From: Skeletonema tropicum
Lineage: Eukaryota > Bacillariophyta > Thalassiosirophyceae > Thalassiosirales > Thalassiosiraceae
Direction of reading: 5' to 3'
Assembly: GCA_037178625.1 (NCBI GenBank)
Contig: CM074138.1
Span: 1,302,001-1,366,000, forward strand
DNA length: 64,000 nucleotides
The notes under the pieces are model-generated. The model made no database searches. It was not told the DNA's origin and was given only the letters and a program-made list of their open reading frames with translations. The position numbers and the translations under genes were made by a program. Below are positions 10,337 to 20,400 of the stretch, piece by piece (the first letter of the stretch is position 1; each line of letters opens with the position of its first letter).

Positions 10337-12005
10337 CTAAGACCCCGACTTCTTCTTCACAAAGAAAAAGACCATGATTGCAACAGCAGATGCAGCAGAG
10401 GCGACAATGATACCAGTCATCATCACGTTGGATGAACTAGAAGCGTCATCTTGCAACATTATTTCAGTAGCTTCCAACTCATTCTTCGCGAGCACAACAC
10501 TGATAGCAAAACCGGTCTCCGTAGCATCAAGACGAGGTGTAGCTGCCAAGGCGCGGTTAGATCCAGATCCAGTAGCGTCAACGTCAACTTCAGGGTCTTC
10601 AGTGAGTTCAACTGCAAGGCGACGACGACTGTTGGTGTTGGCAAGCTTGAGGAACACAACACCAGACACTTCGGCAATGGTATTACTATCGTAACTAAAG
10701 AAGGCGGCAGGAATAACTGAAGCGACATGCATGCCATTTTCTTGCGTGACCTTGGTTTTGGAGGAAATGGTGCTGTCCACGAGGTCGCCATTCTGAACAA
10801 TGACAAACTCCGTCTCATCTTGGGTAACTGTGACGTTGCCGAGGTTGTCAATCTCTACCTCTGTATTTACGGACTTGATGCAGACATTCAAGTAATCGTT
10901 GGGCCCGAGCAAGTTAGTGTTGCAGTTGAAGTTGTTTGCACCGTCACAAGTGCATGCTTCAACAGTAATTGTCCACTGATGCAGAAACTTGAGAAAATCC
11001 AATAGTCCGAACTTCATCAATAATCAAAGTGACATGCAAAGCGCTCATGTTATCAACACCACCAACCTCATTGTGCGTCTGCTAGTTCCTTGAGAGAGGT
11101 TGTAAAGTTACCGCTTTCAACCGAAGCAGTAATGTCTGATTTGATGGAGTTGAGTGTGTCGAAGGCGTCACCGACACAATCTGTTTGCCCATCACAATAC
11201 TCCGAGAATGTAAAAACAAACGAAACCTCAAAAGATTCATCAGTCTGCAGCTGTCGCTGTCGGAGCGAGCGACTAACCTCAACGTCATCAAAGCTAGTGA
11301 CTTCAACTTCCGTGCCCTCCTCTGTTTGGAATTTTTCCAACGCAGATTGAAACACCTGAATGATACCGTCACCTGCCTGAACATCCGACGTATCATACCC
11401 AGACACACCCATACTTCCAATAGTGACGAGCTGGAGAATGTCCTTCGAAAGGTTCGCCATCGAGTCCTGTGGGTAGTGACAACTGGGTCAGATTCACATC
11501 CTGTAAGGTATCAAATTCAACCCTGAAGTTGAGTTTAACTTGAATATCACGCTCATCTCTCTTGATGACCAGTATCCCCCTCCGAATACAATTCGATCCT
11601 CATACACATTTCAACTGAATTGGTAACATTATTCCAGATTGGGGAGTTGACAAGGCCCGCCTTATCCAAATCCAAAAAGATTTTCAGCTCTTGAACACCG
11701 TCCACCGCATCCGAGAGAGTATGGTTTTTACCTACGATGTCAAGTTCCTTTTTGCATCCGGTCTCCATAGGAGTGATTTCGAACGATTGTCGGCCCGTCC
11801 CAATGGTGTAATCGAGGGATATCTCATACTGTTCGCCCCTGCGAAATTCAGAGTTGAAACCATTAAATTTGAGGGTCCAATTTGCAATTTCATCCTCAGG
11901 AGTTGGAGTTTGAGCAGATGCCCGAGGTGCAGCAAAAAGGAAGGACACAGAGGGTACAAAGCTTGGGGATGGAAGGGAACAACATTACGAAGTGACAAAT
12001 TAGTC
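10337..12005 (-). pseudogene. Secreted, C-terminally anchored protein, frame-broken paralogue of the 35115-36197 gene
   Basis: Three minus-strand reading frames together match the intact gene at 35115-36197. Part one (about 11948-11553) is the N-terminal extracellular region. Part two (11553-11461) continues it in another frame. Part three (about 10981-10337) begins near EACTCDG, has the Cys pair shared with EACTCYN in the paralogue, and ends in a transmembrane segment plus KKKSGS. A run of five G at 11576-11580 would restore the frame if it were four. The signal peptide also needs a one-base shift near 11955. Between the shared parts is an extra domain of about 130 residues (11460-11068) absent from the paralogue. 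A GT-AG intron near 11060-10982 is possible. It is a pseudogene or has sequence errors. The function of the family is unknown to me. Confidence 0.6.
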
Positions 12006-12407
12006 TGTTGAAGAAGGAAAGGGAACGTCGATGGTGAGAGAATAGAATACTGATTCCGAAAAATTGAGGTCGCGAGACGGTAATACATTGATTAGAACAG
12101 GTGCTCAATCGCTGCAACCCAAACAACACAACGACTGGACCTGGACTTGAAGGTGAGAAGGCTGTCAAATCTTCCTCGATATAGGAAACATCTAGTATGG
12201 ACATCGAATGCAGCGGTGCTAAGTATGCTATAGCTATAGGTGTTAATGCCGATTCTTCTTACTTGGTAATGTTGCTTCTTGCTTTGCTTGATGAGTTCAC
12301 TGTTGAACAGCGGTTGGTGTGAATTGTGAATGGAAGTTCTTATGGGAGGTTAGATGTGTTACTAAATTTGTCTCCTTGGTAGAAGTATGTATTGTTTCAT
12401 GAGAATT

Positions 12408-13986
12408 GGGGGACAAAGGAGAACCTTTGACGGGGAAGGACAGACTGCTTCAAAAAGGGGGACAAAAGCCAGAGGTTCGTCAACCCACCCAGAACCCTAC
12501 CGAAAAACCCACACATCCCACACCAAAATTGCGTGCGTATTGTAAGTATTGTAGTCACTGCACTATCAAAGAATACCAAGCAAATATACTTATATATTAT
12601 AGTTTATTAAACTAAATATCCTTGCTTTCTCTTGGTTTATTGGTGCATCATTTTTGACTTCTTCTTCTTTGTCTTGTGCTTTTTGCAGTCCTCGAACAAT
12701 CCTCTTTCCACCATTTTGTTGTAGCATGTTCGCCAACTGTTCTGCTCCCGACGGCTTTTTCTTTTGCTCTTTTCACCACGCATCCTGTGTCGTTGAATTC
12801 GGACTCAAAAGAGGCAAGATTTCGAGTGAAGCGTCGCCACCTTGTTAGCAGCCGACGGCCAAGAATCCGCTGCCATTACCCAAATAAAAAGCCTCACCTT
12901 CTCCATTACTTTACCCACCTTTGAGTTAAGATGCCCCTCATCAAGGAAATTGATCTTAGAGTGGAAGAACTGTAAAGGCTATGCCACCCACTTGTCCCAA
13001 GAAGCCACTACGTTTATGTTCGGCCAAGGAAGGGAAAAATCTAAGCGAAGTGGGGTAAGTATACCTTCAGAAAACGCACCTTCTCGATTTCCGCTGCTGA
13101 AACAACTCCTCTCCACCTTCATCGAATGCCTCTCTGATCAACTGAGTGACAGCAGCCGTATCCACCCTCCAACATAAGATTGTCTTCTTCGATTCTCTTC
13201 TTCGACAAATATGCCACTACAATGATATTGTCATCACATACGATCTTTTTCATTGTCATAATAGAATGGATGGCGGGTCATTTGATTGGGGCACTTGATA
13301 CGTTTTGCCGGCTATTTCTAAGAGAGCCTCTACTGGCAACTGTCGCGGATGCAGTCTCTTTTCTTATTACTTCTTGGCTTCCCGTCTTCTTTTTTGTGCT
13401 ATATCTTTTACACAGATGAGCGCTGCCTTCATTATATCAAGAGTCGATGGCTCAAAATAATTGTATCTTCGACATTCCCAAGTTTTCTAATGTCTTTCAT
13501 TCACAACATCATAACCCGTAAGTCTCCCGCTCCCATCGGCATCAGCGATGCGTGTATTCCTCATCTTTGTTGTGTCATGGCTCAATGATTCATCCTCCTC
13601 CGGGAGAATAGTGGATCCTTGAGGATGTCGGCAGCACGTCACTTTTTATGCTGGAATTCTACTATTGCCATGAAAGATGATAGGTATGGTAGACAACAGT
13701 GGCGGCTCTCTATCTGCGACGAATGCCATGGTTGTTAGGGGAGATAAGAAGGGGAGGTTGTATTTTGGCATTAGGGACGCACGTTACTTCTGGAACTCGT
13801 ACACGAGTGCGTAGAAAATCAGGGGACAAAGTTGAACTCAAAACCAAAACTGCGCTGGCATAGAAACGTGAGCCTAACAAATTGCGCGTAAAAATCCAAA
13901 CTAAAACACTTTTATTTTGAGGAAAAAGGCCAGTTTGTCCCCCTATTTGTAAAAACGCCCAGAAAACTGCCCATGTTGTCCCCTAA
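12408..13986. mobile_element. Probable dead DNA transposon bounded by GGGGACAA repeats
   Basis: The left edge reads TTGGGGGACAAAGG at about 12408 with a second GGGGGACAAAAG at 12459. The right edge, read on the minus strand, has TTAGGGGACAAC ending at about 13986 and GGGGGACAAAC ending near 13945. A further GGGGACAAAG lies at 13824. Such inverted terminal and subterminal repeats around a decayed minus-strand reading frame fit a DNA transposon. The ends are degenerate, so the exact borders and superfamily are uncertain. Confidence 0.4.
12577..13660 (-). pseudogene. Decayed protein gene with an EF-hand-like loop, inside the 12408-13986 element
   Basis: The plus-strand frames here are shadows. 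On the minus strand, from 13650 downward, successive stretches read as good protein but switch frame. They include an acidic segment leading to IADADGSGRLTGYD (an EF-hand-like loop, about 13560-13520), then DIRKLGNVEDTIIL, DIMKAALICVKDIAQK, LPVEALLEIAGKTYQVP, CDDNIIVVAYLSKKRIEED, QLIREAFDEGGEELFQQ, FLDEGHLNSKVGKVMEK, ASFESEFNDTGCVV and GAEQLANMLQQNGGKRIV, ending at a stop near 12577. Some switches may be introns, but at least one in-frame TAG (near 12980) and several single-base shifts indicate decay. It might be a transposase or a captured host gene; I do not recognise it. Confidence 0.5.
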
Positions 13987-14200
13987 ATCTGGGCTAAGTA
14001 CTTAGAAAGTAGCGACGATTGTCAAGCTTAGGCTTATTCCGGAAATCTGAGGAGCTCTAACGTACGGAGTGTTCGAAGAAGCTGCTTTAAGCAATATTTA
14101 CAAACCCACTTCAATAGAAAAACTGCGAACTTTCAGGCTGGAACGAGAAAAGTCAGGTTCTCTACCAGCTGTCTTTATGAGATTGAGAACTCCAATCCAG

Positions 14201-14366
14201 TGCTAAAAAAAGCGAGAAGTTATTGGAATGTCAGATGCAAATGTCCCTCTCCAAACGGATAGGCGTCCATTTAGTGGCGGCAAGTTCAAGAGGTGTTGGC
14301 TACCACTGTAACGGATTTCGGCGATAACCCTTCTTAGAAAACTTACCTTCTGATAGGCAGACGCAG
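14201..14366 (+). repeat. Left half of a repeat split by the retrotransposon
   Basis: This sequence is repeated nearly exactly at 24784-24953. Its continuation, found at 24954-25015 in the downstream copy, lies here at 23970-24035, on the far side of the retrotransposon. It therefore marks the left flank of the insertion site. Confidence 0.85.
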
Positions 14367-14737
14367 GTCCGAAGTCCGTGCCTCGTTCACCTCCTTGCTG
14401 CCTTCATATTTTGATGCATGACAAGCTGAGATGAACTTCAATCTTATTATTTGTTTAGTATAGTTACCGTAGGGGAAGTTGACCCGCTTTTCTCCTTCAA
14501 ATTGGCTCCGTTTTCTCTGCGTCAAATGACCTGGGCATTTGCGTGCGGCGTCACTCACGAGTTGCAGGCCAGCCCTCATCTAGGGGTGAGCCCGAGGTAG
14601 GTGTCCTCGGGGCACGGGAAAGACACGTAATCGCGATCTCACCGTGAACCTGCCATGCTTCAGCCTACCGCTACTAGCACCAGTAGAGAGCTCGAATCAA
14701 TATTTGTGAAGATGAAAGCTTCGCATCATTACCCCCC
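14367..14737 (-). repeat. B2 terminal split direct repeat (371 bp)
   Basis: This is the outer copy of the B repeat, nearly identical to B1 at 15142-15512. It starts with GTCCGAAGTCC next to the flanking target sequence ending GACGCAG. Short reading frames inside it occur identically in both copies and are not genes. Confidence 0.9.
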
Positions 14738-14793
14738 AAAGATAGGGGGCAACGATCGAAATAACCCAGGGTCGGGTGGGTGGGAAAATTTTA

Positions 14794-15141
14794 AGCTGCT
14801 TGTAAACGTGTTTTGGAGTCTTGATCGGGTCCTCCTTACTAACTGAATTCCAAGCATCTCTCTCCCAATCATTTGAGGCGTCGATGATGAAGGCTAATAC
14901 GTGTTTGTTGATTTTCCAAGAAGTGAGCCTTGCCTTGCCAAATTTGGCATTCCCTCTTCAAATTTCAAGTCAGCTAGTCATTTCTTGTTTCGGTTCGCCT
15001 TTCTCACTCCGCCGTTTGAATCTGAAAGATCCTTCTTCAACTGGCCTCGTCACTTCGAAAGCCGCTCGCCTTTTGTTGTGTCGTCCGCTCGTCCGTTCAC
15101 TCCTTACTTCTGGCGGACCCTCTTTACTACTGTGACGATCG
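14794..15141 (-). repeat. A2 split direct repeat (348 bp)
   Basis: Internal copy of A1 (23622-23969), ending GACGATCG where it abuts B1. The 104-residue plus-strand frame it contains is repeated in A1 and is a by-product of the repeat. Confidence 0.9.
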
Positions 15142-15512
15142 GTCCGAAGTCCGTGCCTCGTTCACCTCCTTGCTGCCTTCATATTTTGATGCATGACAAG
15201 CTGAGATGAACTTCAATCTTATTATTTGTTTAGTATAGTTACCGTAGGGGAAGTTGACCCGCTTTTCTCCTTCAAATTGGCTCCGTTTTCTCTGCGTCAA
15301 ATGACCTGGGCATTTGCGTGCGGCGTCACTCACGAGTTGCAGGCCAGCCCTCATCTAGGGGTGAGCCCGAGGTAGGTGTCCTCGGGGCACGGGAAAGGCA
15401 CGTAATCGCGATCTCACCGTGAACCTGCCATGCTTCAGCCTACCGCTACTAGCACCAGTAGAGAGCTCGAATCAATATTTGTGAAGATGAAAGCTTCGCA
15501 TCATTACCCCCC
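15142..15512 (-). repeat. B1 split direct repeat (371 bp)
   Basis: Internal copy of B2. It lies directly downstream of the recombinase frame and directly abuts A2, so 15141/15142 reproduces the joined ends of the element. Confidence 0.9.
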
Positions 15513-15829
15513 TCGGCACCCAAACACTCCTCGCACACACCAGCTCGGGTCCAGTAATTTCCCATGAGCTTTCACTGCTCGCATGATGAAGGGATCAGGC
15601 TCAACACCTGCCTGAGGAGAACGTCCTGTGCCTGCGGCCAACCTTACCCTTAACCTTTCGTGAGGGGGGAGGTTGCAATTCCATAATGCAGCGCGATACA
15701 ATCGTACACAGGATGCTCTCCATAAGAAGGTGATGCTGTAGTTTCTTCCGAAGCCCGATCCTCACCTGCAAGGATACGAGAGAGAACTGAAACGACGGAT
15801 GGTTAGTGTTCGCTTGCACAGAAGTTGAT

Positions 15830-17452
15830 CTAAAGACTCCTCGAAAACTCCAGCGTGGTTTCTGTGGCTGACAAGGCCTGCGTGTACACCTGCCTCATGT
15901 CCAGCCCCGGTTCCGCGCCCTTTGCTCTCTCCCTCTTCCTCCATCTGTTGATTAGCTCAATGGTTGCTGTGGGTACCTTGCTGTTGTGTGCTTGCGTTGT
16001 TGCTCCTCTCCTCATTGACCTCCTCAAACTGTAATCTTCCATTTCCACCTTGCTGGAAAAGGCCGCTGGAGTCCGTTGTCTAGCCAACTCCAAGAATTCC
16101 CTGAACCTTCCGTTGTAGTCTGATATCTTAGCCTGCCTGCCCCGATCATTTAGGAACAGCGGACCCTCTTTCCCCCCATCCATTCTCCCCCGCAGTGACA
16201 CCAACCGTTGAACCCATTTCCTCACCATGATTCCAGATTTTGTCACGTCTATGATCGGGACCATATGCCATCGCAGGTTGTGCTCACCCTTAAACTTCCC
16301 TCTCAGAGTGATCATCAAGAATTTGTGTGGCACCGTCTCCAGCCAATAGTATCTGAGCCCCTTCAACGATATCAGCGGAACCTCCTCCCCACGAAGCGAA
16401 GCACAAAAACCTATGACCACGAACGCCATGATGTTGGCCACCTCTCTCTTGGCTTTGTCTCCCTGGGCCTGTTCCCACAAGACATCACCAAGGTCCAACA
16501 ATGCTAACACCTGTTCCGAGGTCAATGCCTCGTCTTGCCTTCGTACAATTCCCATCCTACGTTTCACCCCCAGCACGAACCTCTGGAACCATCTCGTCCG
16601 GGTAGGGGACGAGGTTGTGGTCATTGTCCTGTCGTCTGTCGCGAACACCGTACTATCCTCCCCCTGCATCATTGCTGTCCACGCGTGATTCGCCCAAGTT
16701 GCTGTTTTCCTGACTGTATCGAACTGAAGATGGCCTGCGTAAACCCCTGGTCGTAACGATACATTCAACATGATGAGAGCTATACCCATCCCGACCCTGT
16801 CTTCCATCCTTGGGTTGCCCAATCTGGGAAAAATGTTTCCAATCGCCAAGACTTTTGTTGCGTTTCCCCAATCCAGCAGCATCCGTTTGTAGTTGTCACG
16901 TGGCGTGTCCGGCTCCCTGCTCCACATCACATCCAGCGAAGCTCGCCTTATGTACCTTAGGGTGTTTTTGTCCCGGCTCGAACCCCACACCACATCTCTC
17001 TTGTTAATATTTCTAAAGTTGCAAACGTCGCACTCGAATCCTACACCATGCACATGATCTCCCATCCTTCCATGCATAAACCTCCCACGAGACTCATCAT
17101 CCACCTCGAAACCTCTTTCTTCTCCCTCCTTTTCGTCGTCTACTGTCCTTTGCACGGGAAATGGATCGTCCTCGTAAGCCCGGTAACACTCCCCGCAATA
17201 AGCCACTCTGCACGGGGGGAAATGTTCTTTGCTGGTGCAGAAATTTGCGCAAAATATCCCACGTCCATCTGTAAGCTTCGTCTTGCAAACCAGGCATCGG
17301 CCTATCCAGGTCAAGAAATTCGTCTCGTCCATTATCTCTAGGTCTCTTGAACTCGGCGTCCAATTGCTCACCAAATGCTTGCGTGCAGGGCCTGTATCTT
17401 GCTGACCAAGGTCCCCTGTAGTTAACAACAAAAGCAAGAGGAAGAACGACAA
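15830..17452 (-). CDS. Retrotransposon tyrosine recombinase (integrase)
   Basis: This enzyme would insert the element by strand exchange. The open frame starts at 17452 with a TTG; the first ATG is at 17332, giving 500 residues, so expression by frameshift from the upstream RT frame (overlap 17097-17452) is possible. After the ATG comes a Cys-rich putative zinc finger (CLVCKTKL ... CGECY). The catalytic part shows ASLRGEE (first Arg), then YSLRRSMRRGATT, which matches the H-x-x-R region of DIRS recombinases (HSLRRGGAT) with Tyr in place of His, and a closing Tyr in MRQVYTQ. The frame is intact to its stop. B1 follows about 320 bp downstream. Confidence 0.85.
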   Translation of the reverse strand: MSFFLLLLLLTTGDLGQQDTGPARKHLVSNWTPSSRDLEIMDETNFLTWIGRCLVCKTKLTDGRGIFCANFCTSKEHFPPCRVAYCGECYRAYEDDPFPVQRTVDDEKEGEERGFEVDDESRGRFMHGRMGDHVHGVGFECDVCNFRNINKRDVVWGSSRDKNTLRYIRRASLDVMWSREPDTPRDNYKRMLLDWGNATKVLAIGNIFPRLGNPRMEDRVGMGIALIMLNVSLRPGVYAGHLQFDTVRKTATWANHAWTAMMQGEDSTVFATDDRTMTTTSSPTRTRWFQRFVLGVKRRMGIVRRQDEALTSEQVLALLDLGDVLWEQAQGDKAKREVANIMAFVVIGFCASLRGEEVPLISLKGLRYYWLETVPHKFLMITLRGKFKGEHNLRWHMVPIIDVTKSGIMVRKWVQRLVSLRGRMDGGKEGPLFLNDRGRQAKISDYNGRFREFLELARQRTPAAFSSKVEMEDYSLRRSMRRGATTQAHNSKVPTATIELINRWRKRERAKGAEPGLDMRQVYTQALSATETTLEFSRSL

Positions 17453-20400
17453 CGACTGTTAGTGGTTCGTGCATGGAGCGGGGCCAGAACGGGGCACCCG
17501 CATGGACATAAAATTTCAAGTCTGCGTCTTTGAATAGGTGCTTCCTCCACAAGTGCGTCATCAAGCGTGGAATAACAAAAACGTGAGCAAGATGAGGGTT
17601 GACCAAATGATCTTCTGCAAACTGCTCCATAACCGTGGTCATGGCTGCAGGGGGGGGTATCCATAGACGATGTCCATGAATCTCATGAAGCCTGAACCAG
17701 TCCGTGGGTGTTAGTTTGTGCAATGTTGACGACTCCCATCTCTCCGAGTCTTCCCTGGCTTTATTTCCATCCCTGCTCGGCGGTAGACACCACGGTAGGC
17801 CATCTGCGTCGTTCCACCAAGTCTCGACCCACTTAGACACTCTTCCTCCCGTGCGTTCATCTGCATCCTCGTTTAAAGGGATGTACTTCCATGGATTCTC
17901 TCCAGCCATTATTCCCTCCATGAAGTCACACCTCGATAACCCATCCACTCCTGCTGCCTTCATTCTAGTTCCCGCGATGTGAATTACGTGCAGAATGCAA
18001 CCAGTCTCCCTTTCCACCTTCCTCAACCTGAAAATGATTTCCGTCAGTTTCATGGAATTGCTGTAACCCTTGTAAAACGTCCCCTCATAGGTTGAATTGT
18101 CTGTGAACATGTAGACCTCTTTGTCCGCCAATTTCCCCTGCCGAGCCAACTCCTCTATCTTGATTGTGAGGTTTGTTGCTTCCCTCCAGTTGGATGACTC
18201 CTCTCCGTGACTTGGGTCCCAAGATCCTGCCGAGTAGACCAGACCCTTCTCATCCCAAATTCCCGAACCAAAACCCTTTCCACTTGCGTCGCCCATGACA
18301 TACAACACTGACATGGCACTCTTAACTCGGCATTTTTGGACAGCCGGCTGTTCTCCCTCCGTCAATTCCACTAATGCATCTACGTCTCCCTTGAATCTGG
18401 GCACCGCTGTCACTGAGTCTGGTGCCTGCTCAGGTGTCCCATCAACATCAGCTGGTTCCTCAAAGCCCTTTAGGTCATCATTTTCTCCTCGCTCAAATGC
18501 AGCCTCTGCCTCTTTTAAAGCTACCTCAGCGTGGGCTCCCCGAATCCTATACCCATCCTCATCGCGATCACTCCTCCACCCATCAATCGTGAGATGCAAT
18601 CCCTTGAGGTACGGATTCATCCACCTATACGTGCGCCCAACATAGATTAGGAATCCTCTTGTCCGTTCCAACTCTTTCCGTGGTAGAGCATCTGGATTTT
18701 CCTCCATCATCTTGGCCATCTCCCTCACTAGTCTCCGAGTCTTGTCCCATTTCAGCTGTGTTACAGTGGCAAAGACTCCCCCTACTGTTGTTGTGACCGT
18801 TCCTGCCCACGGCCCTGGTTCCGTGCTAGGGGCTGTTCTTTTACGATACGCATCCTGAATGCCCAAGTGAGTTAACACCGCACTGAACCGTTTCACTGCC
18901 CTCCAGCACTCTAGCTTACACCACCCCGTGAATTTTCCATCATCAACGTAGACGTACACCTCGCACGCTAGATGCCCATCTTTCCTCACCTTCATTACCC
19001 ATGGGAGGGAAGGATCATAATTCTCGCTGCCCGGCAAGTTCAGTACCACTACCTCCCACTGAAAAGGATTGGAGTCATCCGTCCGATCTCCGTACGCGAT
19101 GTGCTTAGCTTTGATCATCAATTGAAGAGATCTGTAGGGGCTATCCTTCAGCCCCATGAAGTTGCGAACCCACCGTTCCCAGGATCTTGTCCGTTCTGTC
19201 TCCCAATCCTCCATTTCGGATCCCTTAGTCGTTCTGACATGAGTGATGTCTACTCCTGCGTACGGTCTCAGGGCTTCTCCCAAGGGCCAATTAAGAAACA
19301 TCTCGCCTACATCCAAGTCTGCTGACCAATAATTTTCCAACAAGCTCCTAAGCGTGTGCACCATGACTGGGAGAGAGAAATGGGGTGCAAACAAGACATC
19401 ATTCAGACCAGATTTGGTGCCATCATAAACCATGCGTATATCGCTCAACCCCTTGGGCACATCGAACATATGCGTCAGACTAAGCACCCATCCCATGAAT
19501 ATGTATCTGCGCCGCCGTACCTTATTCACCTTGGCAGTCATCAGCACTTGAGCCTCCGGGGACGATGCTTTCCGCTGGGCTTCCTTGAACTTCGGTAAAC
19601 GTCCAGTAATGAAATGTGGCTGACCTTCTCTTGCCCATCTAATGTGCGATTCGGGCCATCTCCAAAACAATAGCGACGAACCCTCATCCCAGTCCCACCA
19701 TGAAGTCTGACTAGCTCTCTCCACAGCTTCTCTTCCAGACTCCATTATTGACTTTAGCTTGTCCGTATTCCTTAGAGCTTTCCAATCCTCTCTATAATTT
19801 GCCTTCCCACTGTGCTGCCACACGTACTTGTTCGCCAGTTTGCTCCACCACGCGTACTTCTTCCTCCTTTGATGCCTTGAAAACTTTTGAGCATAAGTGC
19901 AAAAGGATTTCGTGACGTTGCTTTTCCACCTGCGTATCAGCAACTTCTCTCTGAGCACCCCGAGGCTCCATCTCCACCTTGGCAACCCTGACTCCTTATC
20001 GAGATCATGCGGACGCCCCCACCAGTCCTTCATAGAGTCTCTTTGTTCCACAGTGCGGCTCCACATCCACATTGCATCCCACAAGTGCGTTGGGATTTCG
20101 GCATCATCCGCTTTTTGACCATCCTGTTTGACTCCCAACTTAAGAACGTCCGCCAAAGTATCCTCTCGAGTATCCTGCTGAGCTGCAATAGTGGCTGCCT
20201 CCCTAATGCGAGCCAAGTTAGACAGCTCCGCCTGTAACTGGCCCTGTACTTGAGCATCATCGACATCGTCGCACATTCCAAACCCCCCTCGGAAAAATGA
20301 ACTAAGAAGAAAGTCAGCTCCCAAATGCAACACCTTTCCTGGTGTGCCCCGACAGAACTCCATCAATATCTGCTTTCCAATGGCGTCCTCTACTGTGAGT

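Noticed and set aside
13180..13588. Plus-strand hydrophobic frames that look like membrane proteins
   Set aside because: They are the complement of the decayed minus-strand gene, whose segments look more like conserved protein.
14820..15354. Separate small genes near 14.3-15.4 kb and 23.6-24.1 kb
   Set aside because: The frames recur identically because they lie in the A and B repeats of the retrotransposon.
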